From: Methyloprofundus sp.
GTDB lineage: Bacteria; Pseudomonadota; Gammaproteobacteria; Methylococcales; Methylomonadaceae
DNA length: 42,051 nt
Assembly: GCA_013138595.1 (NCBI GenBank)
Contig: WTCM01000113.1
Location: 1 to 42,051 of the forward strand
Direction of reading: 5' to 3'
The notes under the pieces were generated by a model. It made no database searches. It had not been told where the DNA came from and saw only the letters and a program-made list of their open reading frames with translations. A program made the position numbers and the translations under genes. Positions 9,986 to 19,917 of the stretch are shown piece by piece (position 1 is the first letter of the stretch; the number at the start of each line of letters is the position of its first letter).

Positions 9986-12136
9986 TTAATTTTGTAAAAT
10001 TTTCTTACCCTTCATGGTAATATTTTTTGAGGCTTTCACATCTATTTTTCCTGAGCCTTTTACCAAAATATTCTTGCCTACTATTTGTATCGTGCCATCT
10101 TTTTTCATGGTGATACTTGCTTTCCCCGTTTGAATCGTGATTTTATCGCCGACATCGATGACTAATGTTTTTCCTATGGTAATTTTTTGGTCACTACCAA
10201 TACTGAGTTGGTAGTCGTTTCCAACATCTTCTGAGCGATTATTGCCTATTTTAATGGTTTCATTAATGCCTACCACTTCAGTACGGCTCTTTCCTATCGC
10301 GATTGACTCATTAGCCCCTACCGCTTCTGTTCGATTCGCGCCTATCGTAATTGACTCGTTAGCTCCTACTGCTTCTGTTCGATTTGCGCCTATAGTAATT
10401 GTTTCATTAGCCCCTACCTGTTCAGTACGATTTACTCCTATGGTAATTGACTCATTCACTCCGACCATTTCTGTTCGATTATTAGCAATCGTAATTGTTT
10501 CGTTATTACCCACATTTTCAGTTCGATCATTACCTATCGTAATCGTCTCATCATTGCCGATATTTTCAGTTCTATCATGCCCTACGAAGGTGGTTTCATC
10601 ATTTTCAACAATATTATCTTGGTTCTTTTCGGCATGAATATAAACTTGCTCTGCACCTTTTTTGTCTTCAAAACGTAACTCGTTAAAGTTTGCACCCGTG
10701 CCCCCTTGAGAACTGCGACTTTTAATTCCACTTTGGGTTTTATTAGCGGGTAAATTATAAGGCGGGGTTTGATCCCCATTATAAACTCGCCCTGTCACTA
10801 TCGGTCTATCAGGATCACCTTCCATAAATTCTACAATCACTTCCTGTCCAATACGTGGAATATGTATCCCTCCCCATGTTTTGCCTGCCCAGAGCTGTGA
10901 CACTCGCACCCAACATGAGGAGTTTTCATTGGACTTACCATACCGATCCCAGTGAAACTGTAAAATTACTTGCCCATGTTCATTGGTATGAATTTCTTCT
11001 CCACTAGGTCCTACGACAACGGCTGTTTGTGGCCCTTGAACGATAGGCTTAGGGGTCATGCGTGCGGTTCTATAATGAGTTTTGCTATCTACGACTGTAA
11101 AATTATTTGAATACACTGCACCACCGCCACTACTGGCTTCATACTCATCCATTTGAATATGATGATTCACTGAGACCACAAGATATTCTCGGTTTTGGTC
11201 TTTTCTTGGGAATTTCTGCAAGGTGAATAACCCCCCACTCATTAAGCCACGCGCGCGCCCTTGCCCTTGGCCTTGTTCATATTGACTATGTAATTCTTCG
11301 ATGCGTTTACGCGCATAAGCATCACCATCACTGCCTTGTACATAGTCACCAGGATAGTCAAATACTTCATACTCGGCTTCCACATGTGATCTGCTCACAG
11401 TTGAATCTACTTCTAAATTCGCTTTAGGGCGTGTAAAGTCATATTCCCCTAGTGCATAACTACCCGGCTGAATTTTCTTGGTCAAAAACCAGCCTGTAAT
11501 GCATTTATCATCATCTCGAATCACTGTGCTATCAGGTGGATAATAGGGAATCTCTGCATAGTCTGGAATAGGCGAATGAGAGCCAAAAGCATCAGCAAGA
11601 TTCAGGGTGTGCTTGCCTTCTTCATGGGTAAAAAAGTAGTAAATGCCTTCCTGTTCCATTAAGCGGCTTAAAAAATTAAAATCGGTTTCTCGGTATTGAA
11701 CACAGTATTCCCATTGCCGATAACTCTCGGTTAAGTTATCACTAATATCCGTAAAGCCTAAATCAGCACAGACTTGTTTAATAATCTCTGGCACTGTTTG
11801 ATGCTGAAAAATTCGACAATCTGCGGTACGGGTTAAAAACCATAACCACGGACGGATAGTCAATACATAGCGCGCATATTTTCCTTCATCGACTGCTTGA
11901 GAAATATCGCTGACATGCCCATTAAAAAAACGTTTTCCTTCAGGTAGATCCAAGCGTATCGATACATTTTGACCGAGTAAGCTTTCAAAATCCATATTAT
12001 CATCACTAGCGACTTCGGCACTGATTGAAAACAAGCGCCCTAATTCTTCTGTCACATTCAAATCCATAAGTAAGAGTGCATCCTTACCTAAGGGAGTGAT
12101 AATTTCTATTTCTCGATTTGCCTGAGTGGCTGCCAT
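9986..12136 (-). CDS. vgrG: Type VI secretion system tip protein VgrG/TssI
   Basis: NREYLVVSVNHH, HTNEHGQVILQFHWDRYGKSNENSSCWVRVSQLWAGKTWGGIHIPRIGQEVIVEFMEGDPDRPIVTGRVYNGDQTPPY. Confidence 0.96.
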   Translation of the reverse strand: MAATQANREIEIITPLGKDALLLMDLNVTEELGRLFSISAEVASDDNMDFESLLGQNVSIRLDLPEGKRFFNGHVSDISQAVDEGKYARYVLTIRPWLWFLTRTADCRIFQHQTVPEIIKQVCADLGFTDISDNLTESYRQWEYCVQYRETDFNFLSRLMEQEGIYYFFTHEEGKHTLNLADAFGSHSPIPDYAEIPYYPPDSTVIRDDDKCITGWFLTKKIQPGSYALGEYDFTRPKANLEVDSTVSRSHVEAEYEVFDYPGDYVQGSDGDAYARKRIEELHSQYEQGQGQGRARGLMSGGLFTLQKFPRKDQNREYLVVSVNHHIQMDEYEASSGGGAVYSNNFTVVDSKTHYRTARMTPKPIVQGPQTAVVVGPSGEEIHTNEHGQVILQFHWDRYGKSNENSSCWVRVSQLWAGKTWGGIHIPRIGQEVIVEFMEGDPDRPIVTGRVYNGDQTPPYNLPANKTQSGIKSRSSQGGTGANFNELRFEDKKGAEQVYIHAEKNQDNIVENDETTFVGHDRTENIGNDETITIGNDRTENVGNNETITIANNRTEMVGVNESITIGVNRTEQVGANETITIGANRTEAVGANESITIGANRTEAVGANESIAIGKSRTEVVGINETIKIGNNRSEDVGNDYQLSIGSDQKITIGKTLVIDVGDKITIQTGKASITMKKDGTIQIVGKNILVKGSGKIDVKASKNITMKGKKILQN
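10200..10612 (-). repeat. Tandem 48-nt (16-aa) repeats within the vgrG 3' region, about 8-9 units
   Basis: Protein units NDETITIGNDRTENVG / NNETITIANNRTEMVG / VNESITIGVNRTEQVG / ANETITIGANRTEAVG etc.; 48-nt period visible in the DNA. Confidence 0.9.
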
Positions 12137-12353
12137 ATAAATAACCTATTGAGACTTAAATAATAAAAACCCTTAAAGCTTATTATTTGTGTGCTGGAAA
12201 ATTGAAAATTACTTTACTCTAGGGAGAACCTATTCAAGCTATCAAAATTCAGAATATTATAAGCCGTCATATTAAAGCACTTTACCCTAGAGACTAATAT
12301 TATGAGATTCTATCAGATAACAAAATAAAATAACATGATTTAAGCATCACAAC

Positions 12354-12371
12354 TTGTCATCAAGCCGTCAT
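12354..12371 (+). promoter_or_regulatory. Pho box upstream of phoB
   Basis: TTGTCAT-CAAG-CCGTCAT (7-4-7) followed 11 nt later by TAAAAT (12383-12388), which fits a PhoB-dependent promoter layout. Confidence 0.78.
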
Positions 12372-12416
12372 ATAAAATAGTTTAAAATACAGACTTCTTA
12401 TAATAACGAGCCTGTT

Positions 12417-13112
12417 ATGAGCCAATTTACTATTTTAGTTGTAGAAGATGAAGAAGCTATCCGCAGTATGCTGGTGATGGTGCTACAACAATATCATTTT
12501 GAAGTACTCGCTGCTGGCGATGTCGCCGAAGCCCAACTCATCTTAGAAGACACACTGCCTGATTTAATCTTATTAGACTGGATGCTGCCAAAAGTTAATG
12601 GGGATGAATGGACGCGCCGCTTAAAGGCCAGTGAGAATTTTCGGGATATACCCATTATCTTAGTCACTGCTAAAGGTGAGGAAGCCGATAAAATTCGCGG
12701 CTTAGATTTAGGTGCGGATGATTATGTCACTAAACCTTTTTCACCTAAAGAATTGGTGTCGCGCATCAAAGCGGTATTGCGCAGAAGTGGAAAAATTCAC
12801 GATTTAACGCAAATTAAATTTCAAGATATTATCTTAGATACCACTCAGCACCGTGTCAGTATCGCGGATCATGTGATCGACATCAGCCCTACCGAATTCC
12901 GTTTACTAAGTTTTTTTCTCAGCCATCCTGATAAAGTCTATAACCGAACTCAGTTACTAGATCAAGTATGGGGACGTAGTGTGTATATAGAGGAAAGAAC
13001 CGTGGATGTGCATATTCGTCGCTTAAGAAAAATCCTTGCCAATTATCAGCGTGAAGACTGGCTACAGACCGTACGTGGCTTTGGCTACCGATTTTCAGAT
13101 AAAAATATCTAA
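12417..13112 (+). CDS. phoB: Phosphate regulon response regulator PhoB
   Basis: Receiver domain plus winged-helix output (RTQLLDQVWGRSVYIEERTVDVHIRRLRKIL...TVRGFGYRF). Confidence 0.93.
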   Translation: MSQFTILVVEDEEAIRSMLVMVLQQYHFEVLAAGDVAEAQLILEDTLPDLILLDWMLPKVNGDEWTRRLKASENFRDIPIILVTAKGEEADKIRGLDLGADDYVTKPFSPKELVSRIKAVLRRSGKIHDLTQIKFQDIILDTTQHRVSIADHVIDISPTEFRLLSFFLSHPDKVYNRTQLLDQVWGRSVYIEERTVDVHIRRLRKILANYQREDWLQTVRGFGYRFSDKNI

Positions 13113-14386
13113 TGAGTTTTTTACGTAACGACCTATTTCACCTATTTTTAGCGATTGCGCTCGTTGCACTCGTCAGTCATTACACTGGGTACTTCTTATA
13201 CTTATTGCTGTTTATTTTAAGTATCTATATTTTGCAACAAGCGATTTTAATCAAGCAAATTAGACACTGGCTGAAGTCGGGGGCTAAGACCACACCTCCT
13301 CCTTATAATGATCTATGGAATGATATAGATGATTATATTGTGCAGAATAAAAAATCCACTAAAAAGCGTAAAAAACAGCTCAGTCGTATTATTGAACAAT
13401 TCCGTAAATCAACCTCTGCTTTGCCTGATGCAGTAGTAATTCTTGGCGAGCATAATGACATTATCTGGTTTAACCAAGCCGCTACCAAACTGCTGGGTTT
13501 AAATAAAAAAAATACAGGGCTGACGATTTCAACGTTTATTCAAGAGACTAAATTTGCAGACTTTCTGCAAAATAAAGACCCTGATGCTGTTTTAGGCTTA
13601 CAGTCTCCCATCAATGAACAACTGAGTTTGCAATTAAGATTAGTCACTTATGACGATAATGCGCATTTATTAGTCGCGCATGATATTAGCTATTTAAAAA
13701 ATATAGAGCGTATGCGTAAAAATTTTGTGGATAATATTTCCCACGAATTGCGTACCCCACTGACCGTGTTAAAGGGCTATTTAGAAACCCTGAATGATCT
13801 TGAAGAGCAGCAATCCCCCTTGCTCAGTCATTCCTTACAACAAATGGACAATCAAACCTTGCGCATGCAAAACTTGGTCGATGAGTTATTAGTCTTAGCT
13901 GACCTAGAGACTAAAAAAATTCATCAGAAATGTGTTGACATCCGTTCTTTATTAGCACAAATATGCCAAGAAAGTGGTGCACTAGAACAGTCTGATAATC
14001 GTGTCGAATTATTTCTCAATACTAAACTTAATATTTTGGGAAATGAACAAGAATTACGTAGTGCCTTTACTAATTTAATCGTTAATGCCCTGAAATATTC
14101 CCCCGAAGACGCGGTGGTTACGGTGCAATGGCATCAATTGGGTGATTCGGTTATTTTAGAAGTGACGGATTTAGGCGAAGGAATCCCTGAACTGGAAATC
14201 CCTAAAATTACCGAACGTTTTTACCGTGTTGAAGCTCAGCGCACCCAAAAACAACGCGGAACAGGCTTAGGTTTAGCGATTGTTAAACATGTATTGGTAC
14301 GCCATGATGCACACTTAGAGATTCATAGTCAAGTAGGTAAAGGCAGTCGCTTTAGCTGCCTCTTTCCTAAACAGCGTTTCTGTTAA
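13112..14386 (+). CDS. phoR: Phosphate regulon sensor histidine kinase PhoR
   Basis: FVDNISHELRTPLTVLKGYLETL H-box, GTGLGLAIVKHVLVRHDAHLEIHSQVGKGSRFSCLFP; overlaps the phoB stop. Confidence 0.93.
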   Translation: MSFLRNDLFHLFLAIALVALVSHYTGYFLYLLLFILSIYILQQAILIKQIRHWLKSGAKTTPPPYNDLWNDIDDYIVQNKKSTKKRKKQLSRIIEQFRKSTSALPDAVVILGEHNDIIWFNQAATKLLGLNKKNTGLTISTFIQETKFADFLQNKDPDAVLGLQSPINEQLSLQLRLVTYDDNAHLLVAHDISYLKNIERMRKNFVDNISHELRTPLTVLKGYLETLNDLEEQQSPLLSHSLQQMDNQTLRMQNLVDELLVLADLETKKIHQKCVDIRSLLAQICQESGALEQSDNRVELFLNTKLNILGNEQELRSAFTNLIVNALKYSPEDAVVTVQWHQLGDSVILEVTDLGEGIPELEIPKITERFYRVEAQRTQKQRGTGLGLAIVKHVLVRHDAHLEIHSQVGKGSRFSCLFPKQRFC

Positions 14387-14471
14387 TACAAGTAATAGAT
14401 CAATAAAATCAAAATATTGAAAGCATAAAATATAACACCTTATTATTCACGGATAAATACAGATAAAAGAT

Positions 14472-14544
14472 CGTCATTCCCGAAGTCTGTTTATCGGGAA
14501 TCCATGCTGAGCGTAGATTCCTGCTAACGGCATACAGGAATGAC
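14472..14544. repeat. Palindromic repeat family A, copy 2
   Basis: cgtcattcccgaagtctgtttatcgggaatccatgctgagcgtagattcctgctaacggcatacaggaatgac; matches 3530-3605. Confidence 0.85.
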
Positions 14545-14682
14545 AGAGGTTTATAGGTCAATTACCAATGAATAATGAGAAGTTACCTAGGATTGAATTA
14601 CACGCAACATATTTATTAGTATAAAATACGCCCATCCTAGAGTTTGTTAGGAATTTATATTTTATATAACGGAGTTTTACTG

Positions 14683-16008
14683 GTGTTTAAACAAAAAAAT
14701 ATATACACATTATTAGTTGGATGTTTTTTAGGCGTATTACTTGCAAGTGCGGGTTCAGTCGTTGCAAGTAAAGTAGTCGATCAAGAAGCGGCAGCCCTGC
14801 CCTTTGAAGAGCTGAGAACATTTACTGAAATTTTTGGGCGCATCAAAAAAGACTATGTAGAATCTGTTTCCGATAAAGACTTATTAGACAATGCGATTCG
14901 TGGTATGTTGACAGGCTTAGACCCACACTCTAGCTACTTAGATGAAGATGAGTATAAAGATCTAAGAGTCAGCACAACAGGGCGTTTTGGCGGCTTAGGC
15001 ATTCAAGTGACGATGGAAGACGGCTTTGTTAAAGTCATTTCACCTATTGATGACACCCCCGCTTACCGCGCGGGTATACAGTCAGGTGATTTAATTATTA
15101 AGCTCGATGAGCAACCGGTCAAAGGCATGACGCTCACAGGCGCAGTCAAAATCATGCGCGGTGATGTGGGTAGCGATATTGTATTAACCATTGTACGGGA
15201 AGGTAAAGATTCACCTTTTAATGTCACTTTAACCAGAGACACGATTAAAGTAAAAAGCGTGCGTAGTAGAACTTTAGAAGAAGGTTTTGGTTACTTACGT
15301 ATTAGTAGCTTTCAATCACCTACAGGTGACTCGCTCAAAGTCGAAGTAGAAAGACTTAAACAAGAAAATGGCGGTCAATTAAAAGGCATGGTCTTGGATT
15401 TACGTAATAATCCAGGTGGTGTGCTGAGTGGTGCAGTGGCGGTGAGTGATGCTTTTTTAAATTCAGGTAAAATTGTTTACACCGAAGGGCGTGTCAAAGA
15501 TGCCAAAATGGATTTCAACGCCACACCTGGTGATTTATTAAATGGTGCGCCTTTAGTCGTCTTGATTAATGCGGGTTCTGCTTCTGCTTCTGAAATTGTC
15601 GCGGGTGCCTTACAAGATCATAAGCGTGCGGTTATTATGGGCTTTAAATCTTTCGGTAAAGGCTCAGTACAAACCATTCTTCCTACGGGTAATGGCGGTG
15701 CGGTCAAAATCACCACAGCACGTTATTTCACGCCTTCAGGACGTTCTATTCAAGCCACAGGAATTGAGCCAGATATACTGCTTAAACGCCTTAAACTTGA
15801 AGAAATCGAAGCTTCTGACTACAAAGCGGTAAAAGAAGCAGATTTATCGCATCATTTATCCAATGGTAATAAAGCCAAAGATGAAGAAAAAGCAACGTCT
15901 GATGCTAAAGTGAGTGAAAAACCAGAAGATAAGCGCGGTGTAGATTTACGTGATTACCCTTTAACAGAAGCATTGAACTTGTTAAAAGGGATTGCCATTT
16001 TACGTTAG
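14683..16008 (+). CDS. ctpA: S41 family C-terminal processing peptidase (CtpA)
   Basis: PDZ domain, GMVLDLRNNPGGVLSGAV, VLINAGSASASEIVAGALQDHKRAVIMGFKSFGKGSVQT. GTG at 14683 is preceded by GGAG about 8 nt upstream and gives a signal-peptide-like start; preferred over the TTG at 14644. Confidence 0.92.
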   Translation: MFKQKNIYTLLVGCFLGVLLASAGSVVASKVVDQEAAALPFEELRTFTEIFGRIKKDYVESVSDKDLLDNAIRGMLTGLDPHSSYLDEDEYKDLRVSTTGRFGGLGIQVTMEDGFVKVISPIDDTPAYRAGIQSGDLIIKLDEQPVKGMTLTGAVKIMRGDVGSDIVLTIVREGKDSPFNVTLTRDTIKVKSVRSRTLEEGFGYLRISSFQSPTGDSLKVEVERLKQENGGQLKGMVLDLRNNPGGVLSGAVAVSDAFLNSGKIVYTEGRVKDAKMDFNATPGDLLNGAPLVVLINAGSASASEIVAGALQDHKRAVIMGFKSFGKGSVQTILPTGNGGAVKITTARYFTPSGRSIQATGIEPDILLKRLKLEEIEASDYKAVKEADLSHHLSNGNKAKDEEKATSDAKVSEKPEDKRGVDLRDYPLTEALNLLKGIAILR

Positions 16009-16042
16009 CTTAAGCAAGTATTCGGGCTATCAATTCGTAAGC

Positions 16043-16074
16043 GAGGCGGGGCATTCACTCCGCCTCTAGGTTTT
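16043..16074 (+). terminator. Putative rho-independent terminator after ctpA
   Basis: gaggcggggcattcactccgcctc stem followed by a T-rich tract. Confidence 0.65.
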
Positions 16075-16101
16075 ATTCTTATATCAGGTTCCAAATAAAT
16101 A

Positions 16102-16578
16102 ATGCAGCAACCAGCCTCAGAACTCTACAAAATAGCATCAGAAACTACAGCTAAATATATATATTTTTTACTAGCTACTGCTGGAGCAGCAATTGCATAT
16201 AGCATTGAAGTTGCTAATGACTCCAACCTTTCAAGCTCCTTGTTTTTATTAATGTTAGCTATTTTATCGTGGATGCTGAGTTTTTATAATGGCTGTAAGA
16301 GTATCCAATATGATATTTCAGTGCATAATCTGTCTTTTGACATTCAACAAGAAACAGAAATAATTAAAAATACTGAAAAACGCTTATCTGAACAAGAGTT
16401 TGCAGATATTAGAAAAAGCTATGAAGAAAATATTGAACCATGGAATCAAGCACTTAGTAAGCATGGGTCACAAGCAAGCTTACACCTAGTTAAGCAGTTT
16501 CGTTTCCTGATTATTGGAGGGGGAGCTTTTGTGGCTTGGCGTATAACTGAATTTGTTGTCAAGGCAAGTATCTCCTAG
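16102..16578 (+). CDS. Hypothetical membrane protein
   Basis: Complete ORF with hydrophobic segments (YIYFLLATAGAAIAYSIEV; SLFLLMLAILSWMLSFY). Confidence 0.65.
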   Translation: MQQPASELYKIASETTAKYIYFLLATAGAAIAYSIEVANDSNLSSSLFLLMLAILSWMLSFYNGCKSIQYDISVHNLSFDIQQETEIIKNTEKRLSEQEFADIRKSYEENIEPWNQALSKHGSQASLHLVKQFRFLIIGGGAFVAWRITEFVVKASIS

Positions 16579-16620
16579 TAGCTATCTACTTTTATTAACT
16601 ATCTAAAAAGGAATTGAAAT

Positions 16621-17226
16621 ATGAGTAGTTTTTTACCCATCGACAAGCATGCAAAAACCGCTGTTATCCGTGTCATTATGAAAAATGGGCGTTTTGAATA
16701 CTACGGTGAAGAAGAAATGCCTGAAATACGAGAAGGTACACTAGCTGAACTCACCGTTCCCTGCTCTGCCTTTGAAAATCCACGTAAATTAAGAATATTT
16801 TCAGAAGAAAGAAAAGAATTCATTTTAAAAAAAGAGACAACCCTACTAGTACAAATAGCGGTTAGGCGAAACAACTCATTAGATAAACGTTTTTTAACTT
16901 ATTTTGAGTCCACTCGTGAAACCTTGCAACCATTAAAAGACATGGGGGATTTAACTGATCCTGAATTTGTCGAAATTAAATTATTAGACAATTTAATTAT
17001 CACATTACGTGGCACAAAAAAAGCGACATTAAATCGCTGTTATTGCATTATCCCTATTCTGAATAATCAACAGGCATACAGCTTAAATCATGCGTATACT
17101 GTGATTTCTGAAGCTTTTGAAAAGCATAGGATTTCACATAGTGGTAACGTGTTTAAAGATGTTTACTATAAAGAAAATAGCAAGTGGCTCCCCATTGCTA
17201 GCCTTCGCGATGCATTAGAGTCTTAA
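16621..17226 (+). CDS. Hypothetical protein (GDYXXLXY-like, uncertain)
   Basis: Complete ORF preceded by aaaggaattgaaat; not recognised. Confidence 0.55.
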   Translation: MSSFLPIDKHAKTAVIRVIMKNGRFEYYGEEEMPEIREGTLAELTVPCSAFENPRKLRIFSEERKEFILKKETTLLVQIAVRRNNSLDKRFLTYFESTRETLQPLKDMGDLTDPEFVEIKLLDNLIITLRGTKKATLNRCYCIIPILNNQQAYSLNHAYTVISEAFEKHRISHSGNVFKDVYYKENSKWLPIASLRDALES

Positions 17227-17380
17227 AAACATGGCTAGCCATTTACGACAGTGTGGATGGTTTCTTTACAGGGGCGCAAGTAGTGAATATTATAGAAACT
17301 TTAGACACAATTAATGCCAATAGCTCTTATGCAAGGTATACTTAAAGCCATTATAAAATTGCCTGAGTGGATAGCCCTTA

Positions 17381-18109
17381 ATGCCTGTAGATATTTTAGC
17401 CGTCTTATTACTGACCACCGTGATTCAATCCCTGTTTGGTGTCGGTATTCTCTTATTTGGTACTCCTCTGTTATTATTGCTAGGCTATGATTTTAGCTAT
17501 GCACTGTCTGTCCTGTTACCTATTTCGATTGCGATCAACCTTTTACAGCTGGTGAAGCATTATCAATATATAGACCTTAAACTGTATAAAAAAATCTTAC
17601 TGTACAGTGTCCCATTTATTATTTTATTCTTATTTATTATCACCCAGATTAACTTTGATATTGCTTTTATTATTGGGCTGTTTTTAATCTTTGTCGCCGC
17701 GAAAAATACCTCTACACGACTAGAACGCTCCATTCGTTCTATTATGAAATATGAGAAGCTTTACTTAATGTCTATGGGTATCATTCATGGCATCACTAAT
17801 TTAGGCGGCTCTTTATTAACCGCTTTAATCCATGAGCAAAAACTGCCTAAAAATAGCGCTAGAGTCACGATTGCAATCGCTTATGCGACCTTTGCGATCT
17901 TTCAATTATTGACTTTATATTTTATAGGCTATGAAAGTGGCATGGCTTATGCCGACACGATGCTATTGCTACAAATTTCAGTGATTGTATTTTTAGTCAC
18001 TGAAGAGTTTTTATATAGCCGCATCAATACCCAAAAATACACCCAATTATTTACCGCCTTTCTTGCTCTTTCAGGGGTTTTATTAGTGCTGAAATCGCTG
18101 AGTTCTTAA
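17381..18109 (+). CDS. TSUP family (TauE/SafE) membrane transporter
   Basis: Multi-TM protein with FGVGILLFGTPLLLLLGY and a GITNLGGSLL repeat half. Confidence 0.75.
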   Translation: MPVDILAVLLLTTVIQSLFGVGILLFGTPLLLLLGYDFSYALSVLLPISIAINLLQLVKHYQYIDLKLYKKILLYSVPFIILFLFIITQINFDIAFIIGLFLIFVAAKNTSTRLERSIRSIMKYEKLYLMSMGIIHGITNLGGSLLTALIHEQKLPKNSARVTIAIAYATFAIFQLLTLYFIGYESGMAYADTMLLLQISVIVFLVTEEFLYSRINTQKYTQLFTAFLALSGVLLVLKSLSS

Positions 18110-18140
18110 ACCAATAATAACAATAACTTAAGAAAATACT

Positions 18141-18737
18141 ATGAATGATTATTTAAAACGTATTGCCAATTACTTTCTGATCGGTGTCTTGGCCTTTATC
18201 CCTATTGTGGTAATTTTACAAATCGTCTTATTTATGCGTGATTTTATCGCGGGAACCTTTCAGTTTGTCTATGGTTACTGGGATAATTATTTAATTACGC
18301 TGTCCATCTTTGCTTTTAGTGCCTATTTATTTGTGTATGTAGGTTATCGTTTAAAAATGGCGGGGGGCTCTTGGATTATCCGCTTAATTGATGGGATAGT
18401 TAATCGTATTCCTATTTTAAGCTCCATTTATCGCGTCACTAAAAAAATCGTCAATATGTTCTCAGGGCATGAGCATAAAGAATCTCGTGAGGTGGTTTTT
18501 ACCGAATACCCTAAAGATGATGTCTGGGTCCCTGCTTATGTGACCAATAAAGTGGATGATATGTATATTCTATTTATACCCACTTCTCCTAATCCAACAT
18601 CTGGCTTTACTGTGATCGTACATGAATCAAAAATTGTTAAATCAAAAATGAATATTGAAGAAGCGACTAGCTTTATTATTAGTGTCGGCGTGGATTTTAA
18701 TCATGCAGATAACCTACAACTCTTAAAACCTAAATAG
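18141..18737 (+). CDS. DUF502 family membrane protein
   Basis: YFLIGVLAFIPIVVILQIV..., RIPILSSIYRVTKKIV, PTSPNPTSGF. Confidence 0.8.
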   Translation: MNDYLKRIANYFLIGVLAFIPIVVILQIVLFMRDFIAGTFQFVYGYWDNYLITLSIFAFSAYLFVYVGYRLKMAGGSWIIRLIDGIVNRIPILSSIYRVTKKIVNMFSGHEHKESREVVFTEYPKDDVWVPAYVTNKVDDMYILFIPTSPNPTSGFTVIVHESKIVKSKMNIEEATSFIISVGVDFNHADNLQLLKPK

Positions 18738-18758
18738 CCCCCTAAATTATAACTACTT

Positions 18759-19478
18759 GTGAATCATATAGATGTTATTAGCTTAGACCACTTAGCCTTA
18801 TCCTTTATTCCTGTTTTATTGGTGCTACTTATTATTTCACGCTGGTCTCTAAGTGTGGCACATTCGGTTTATGCGCTAATGCGTATGCTCACTCAACTTG
18901 CTTTAATAGGCTATTTACTTGCCTTTATCTTTGCTAGCGAAGACAGTACTATTATTTTAGCTATTTTGCTGATGATGTGTATGACTTCTAGCTGGATAGC
19001 ATTAGGCACGATAGCAGAACACCGCCTAACACTGTATAAACATGCTTTGCTAGCAATCGTCTTGGGTGGTGGATTTACCTTATTATTTATTACCCAAGGC
19101 ACGCTCTCCATCACGCCTTGGTATACGCCACAACATCTGATTCCTATTGCTGGGATGATCTTTGCGAATAGTATGAATAGCGTGAGCCTTGCGGCTGAAC
19201 GTTTTCATGCAGAAGTACAGGATAATAGCTATATTCAAGCACGCAACACGGCTTTTCACGCAGCGATGATTCCCGTGATTAACTCTTTATTTGCAGTAGG
19301 GCTGGTATCTTTACCAGGTATGATGACGGGGCAAATACTGTCAGGTGTCTCTCCCTTTATCGCGGCACGTTATCAAGTCATGGTAATGGCAATGGTTTTT
19401 GGCTCATCAGGGCTGACCACGGCACTTTACCTGAGTTTTATTAAACCTTACTATCGCACACATCTCCATGAGCTTTAA
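18759..19478 (+). CDS. FetB/UPF0014-like ABC permease
   Basis: RMLTQLALIGYLL, LIPIAGMIFANSMNSVSLAAERFHAE, LPGMMTGQILSGVSPFIAARYQVMVM; GTG start. Confidence 0.8.
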   Translation: MNHIDVISLDHLALSFIPVLLVLLIISRWSLSVAHSVYALMRMLTQLALIGYLLAFIFASEDSTIILAILLMMCMTSSWIALGTIAEHRLTLYKHALLAIVLGGGFTLLFITQGTLSITPWYTPQHLIPIAGMIFANSMNSVSLAAERFHAEVQDNSYIQARNTAFHAAMIPVINSLFAVGLVSLPGMMTGQILSGVSPFIAARYQVMVMAMVFGSSGLTTALYLSFIKPYYRTHLHEL

Positions 19479-19917
19479 AAGCGCCGCTTCCTTTTCCAAT
19501 ATATCTGCGATTCAGTATCAACTGATTAAAAATCGACGCATTCTTGGCCTTATTTTATCTGCTGTTCCTGCGCAACTGAAACCCCATGTCAAAGACTGTG
19601 TGGTGAATGATAATAGGCTCTTAATTTACGTCAGTTCGCCTGCTTGGGCTTCACAATTGCGCTTTTTGCAAAATCAAATAAAAACCGCAGTCAATCAACA
19701 AAGCCAAGAAAAAATCACGCAATTACGCATACGCATGCTCGCACCTGCTCCTTATCAGCTCAATAAGCAGTCTAAAAAACGAATACCTTCTACGGAAAAC
19801 ACAGAAATGTTGCATAATAACGCTGCGACAATGGAAGAAGGGAAACTCAAAGATGCTTTATTAAGCTTAAGTGAAACGTTACAAAAGAAACGGCTAAACG
19901 GGACAAATGATATGTAG
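19468..19917 (+). CDS. DUF721/DciA-like protein
   Basis: LKPHVKDCVVNDNRLLIYVSSPAWASQLRFLQNQI resembles the DUF721 core. The stop codon lies inside a REPIN-like repeat. Confidence 0.6.
   Translation: MSFKSAASFSNISAIQYQLIKNRRILGLILSAVPAQLKPHVKDCVVNDNRLLIYVSSPAWASQLRFLQNQIKTAVNQQSQEKITQLRIRMLAPAPYQLNKQSKKRIPSTENTEMLHNNAATMEEGKLKDALLSLSETLQKKRLNGTNDM

Noticed and set aside
10200-10612. Regular ~48-bp repeats resembling a CRISPR array
   Set aside because: They are in-frame coding repeats of the VgrG tail, with no conserved repeat/variable spacer pattern and no cas genes.
10242-10637. 131-aa plus-strand ORF with repetitive sequence
   Set aside because: Antisense shadow of the vgrG repeats.
12181-12300. 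Similar strings actttactctagggaga and actttaccctagagact between vgrG and phoB
   Set aside because: Weak, short similarity in AT-rich DNA; insufficient to call an operator.
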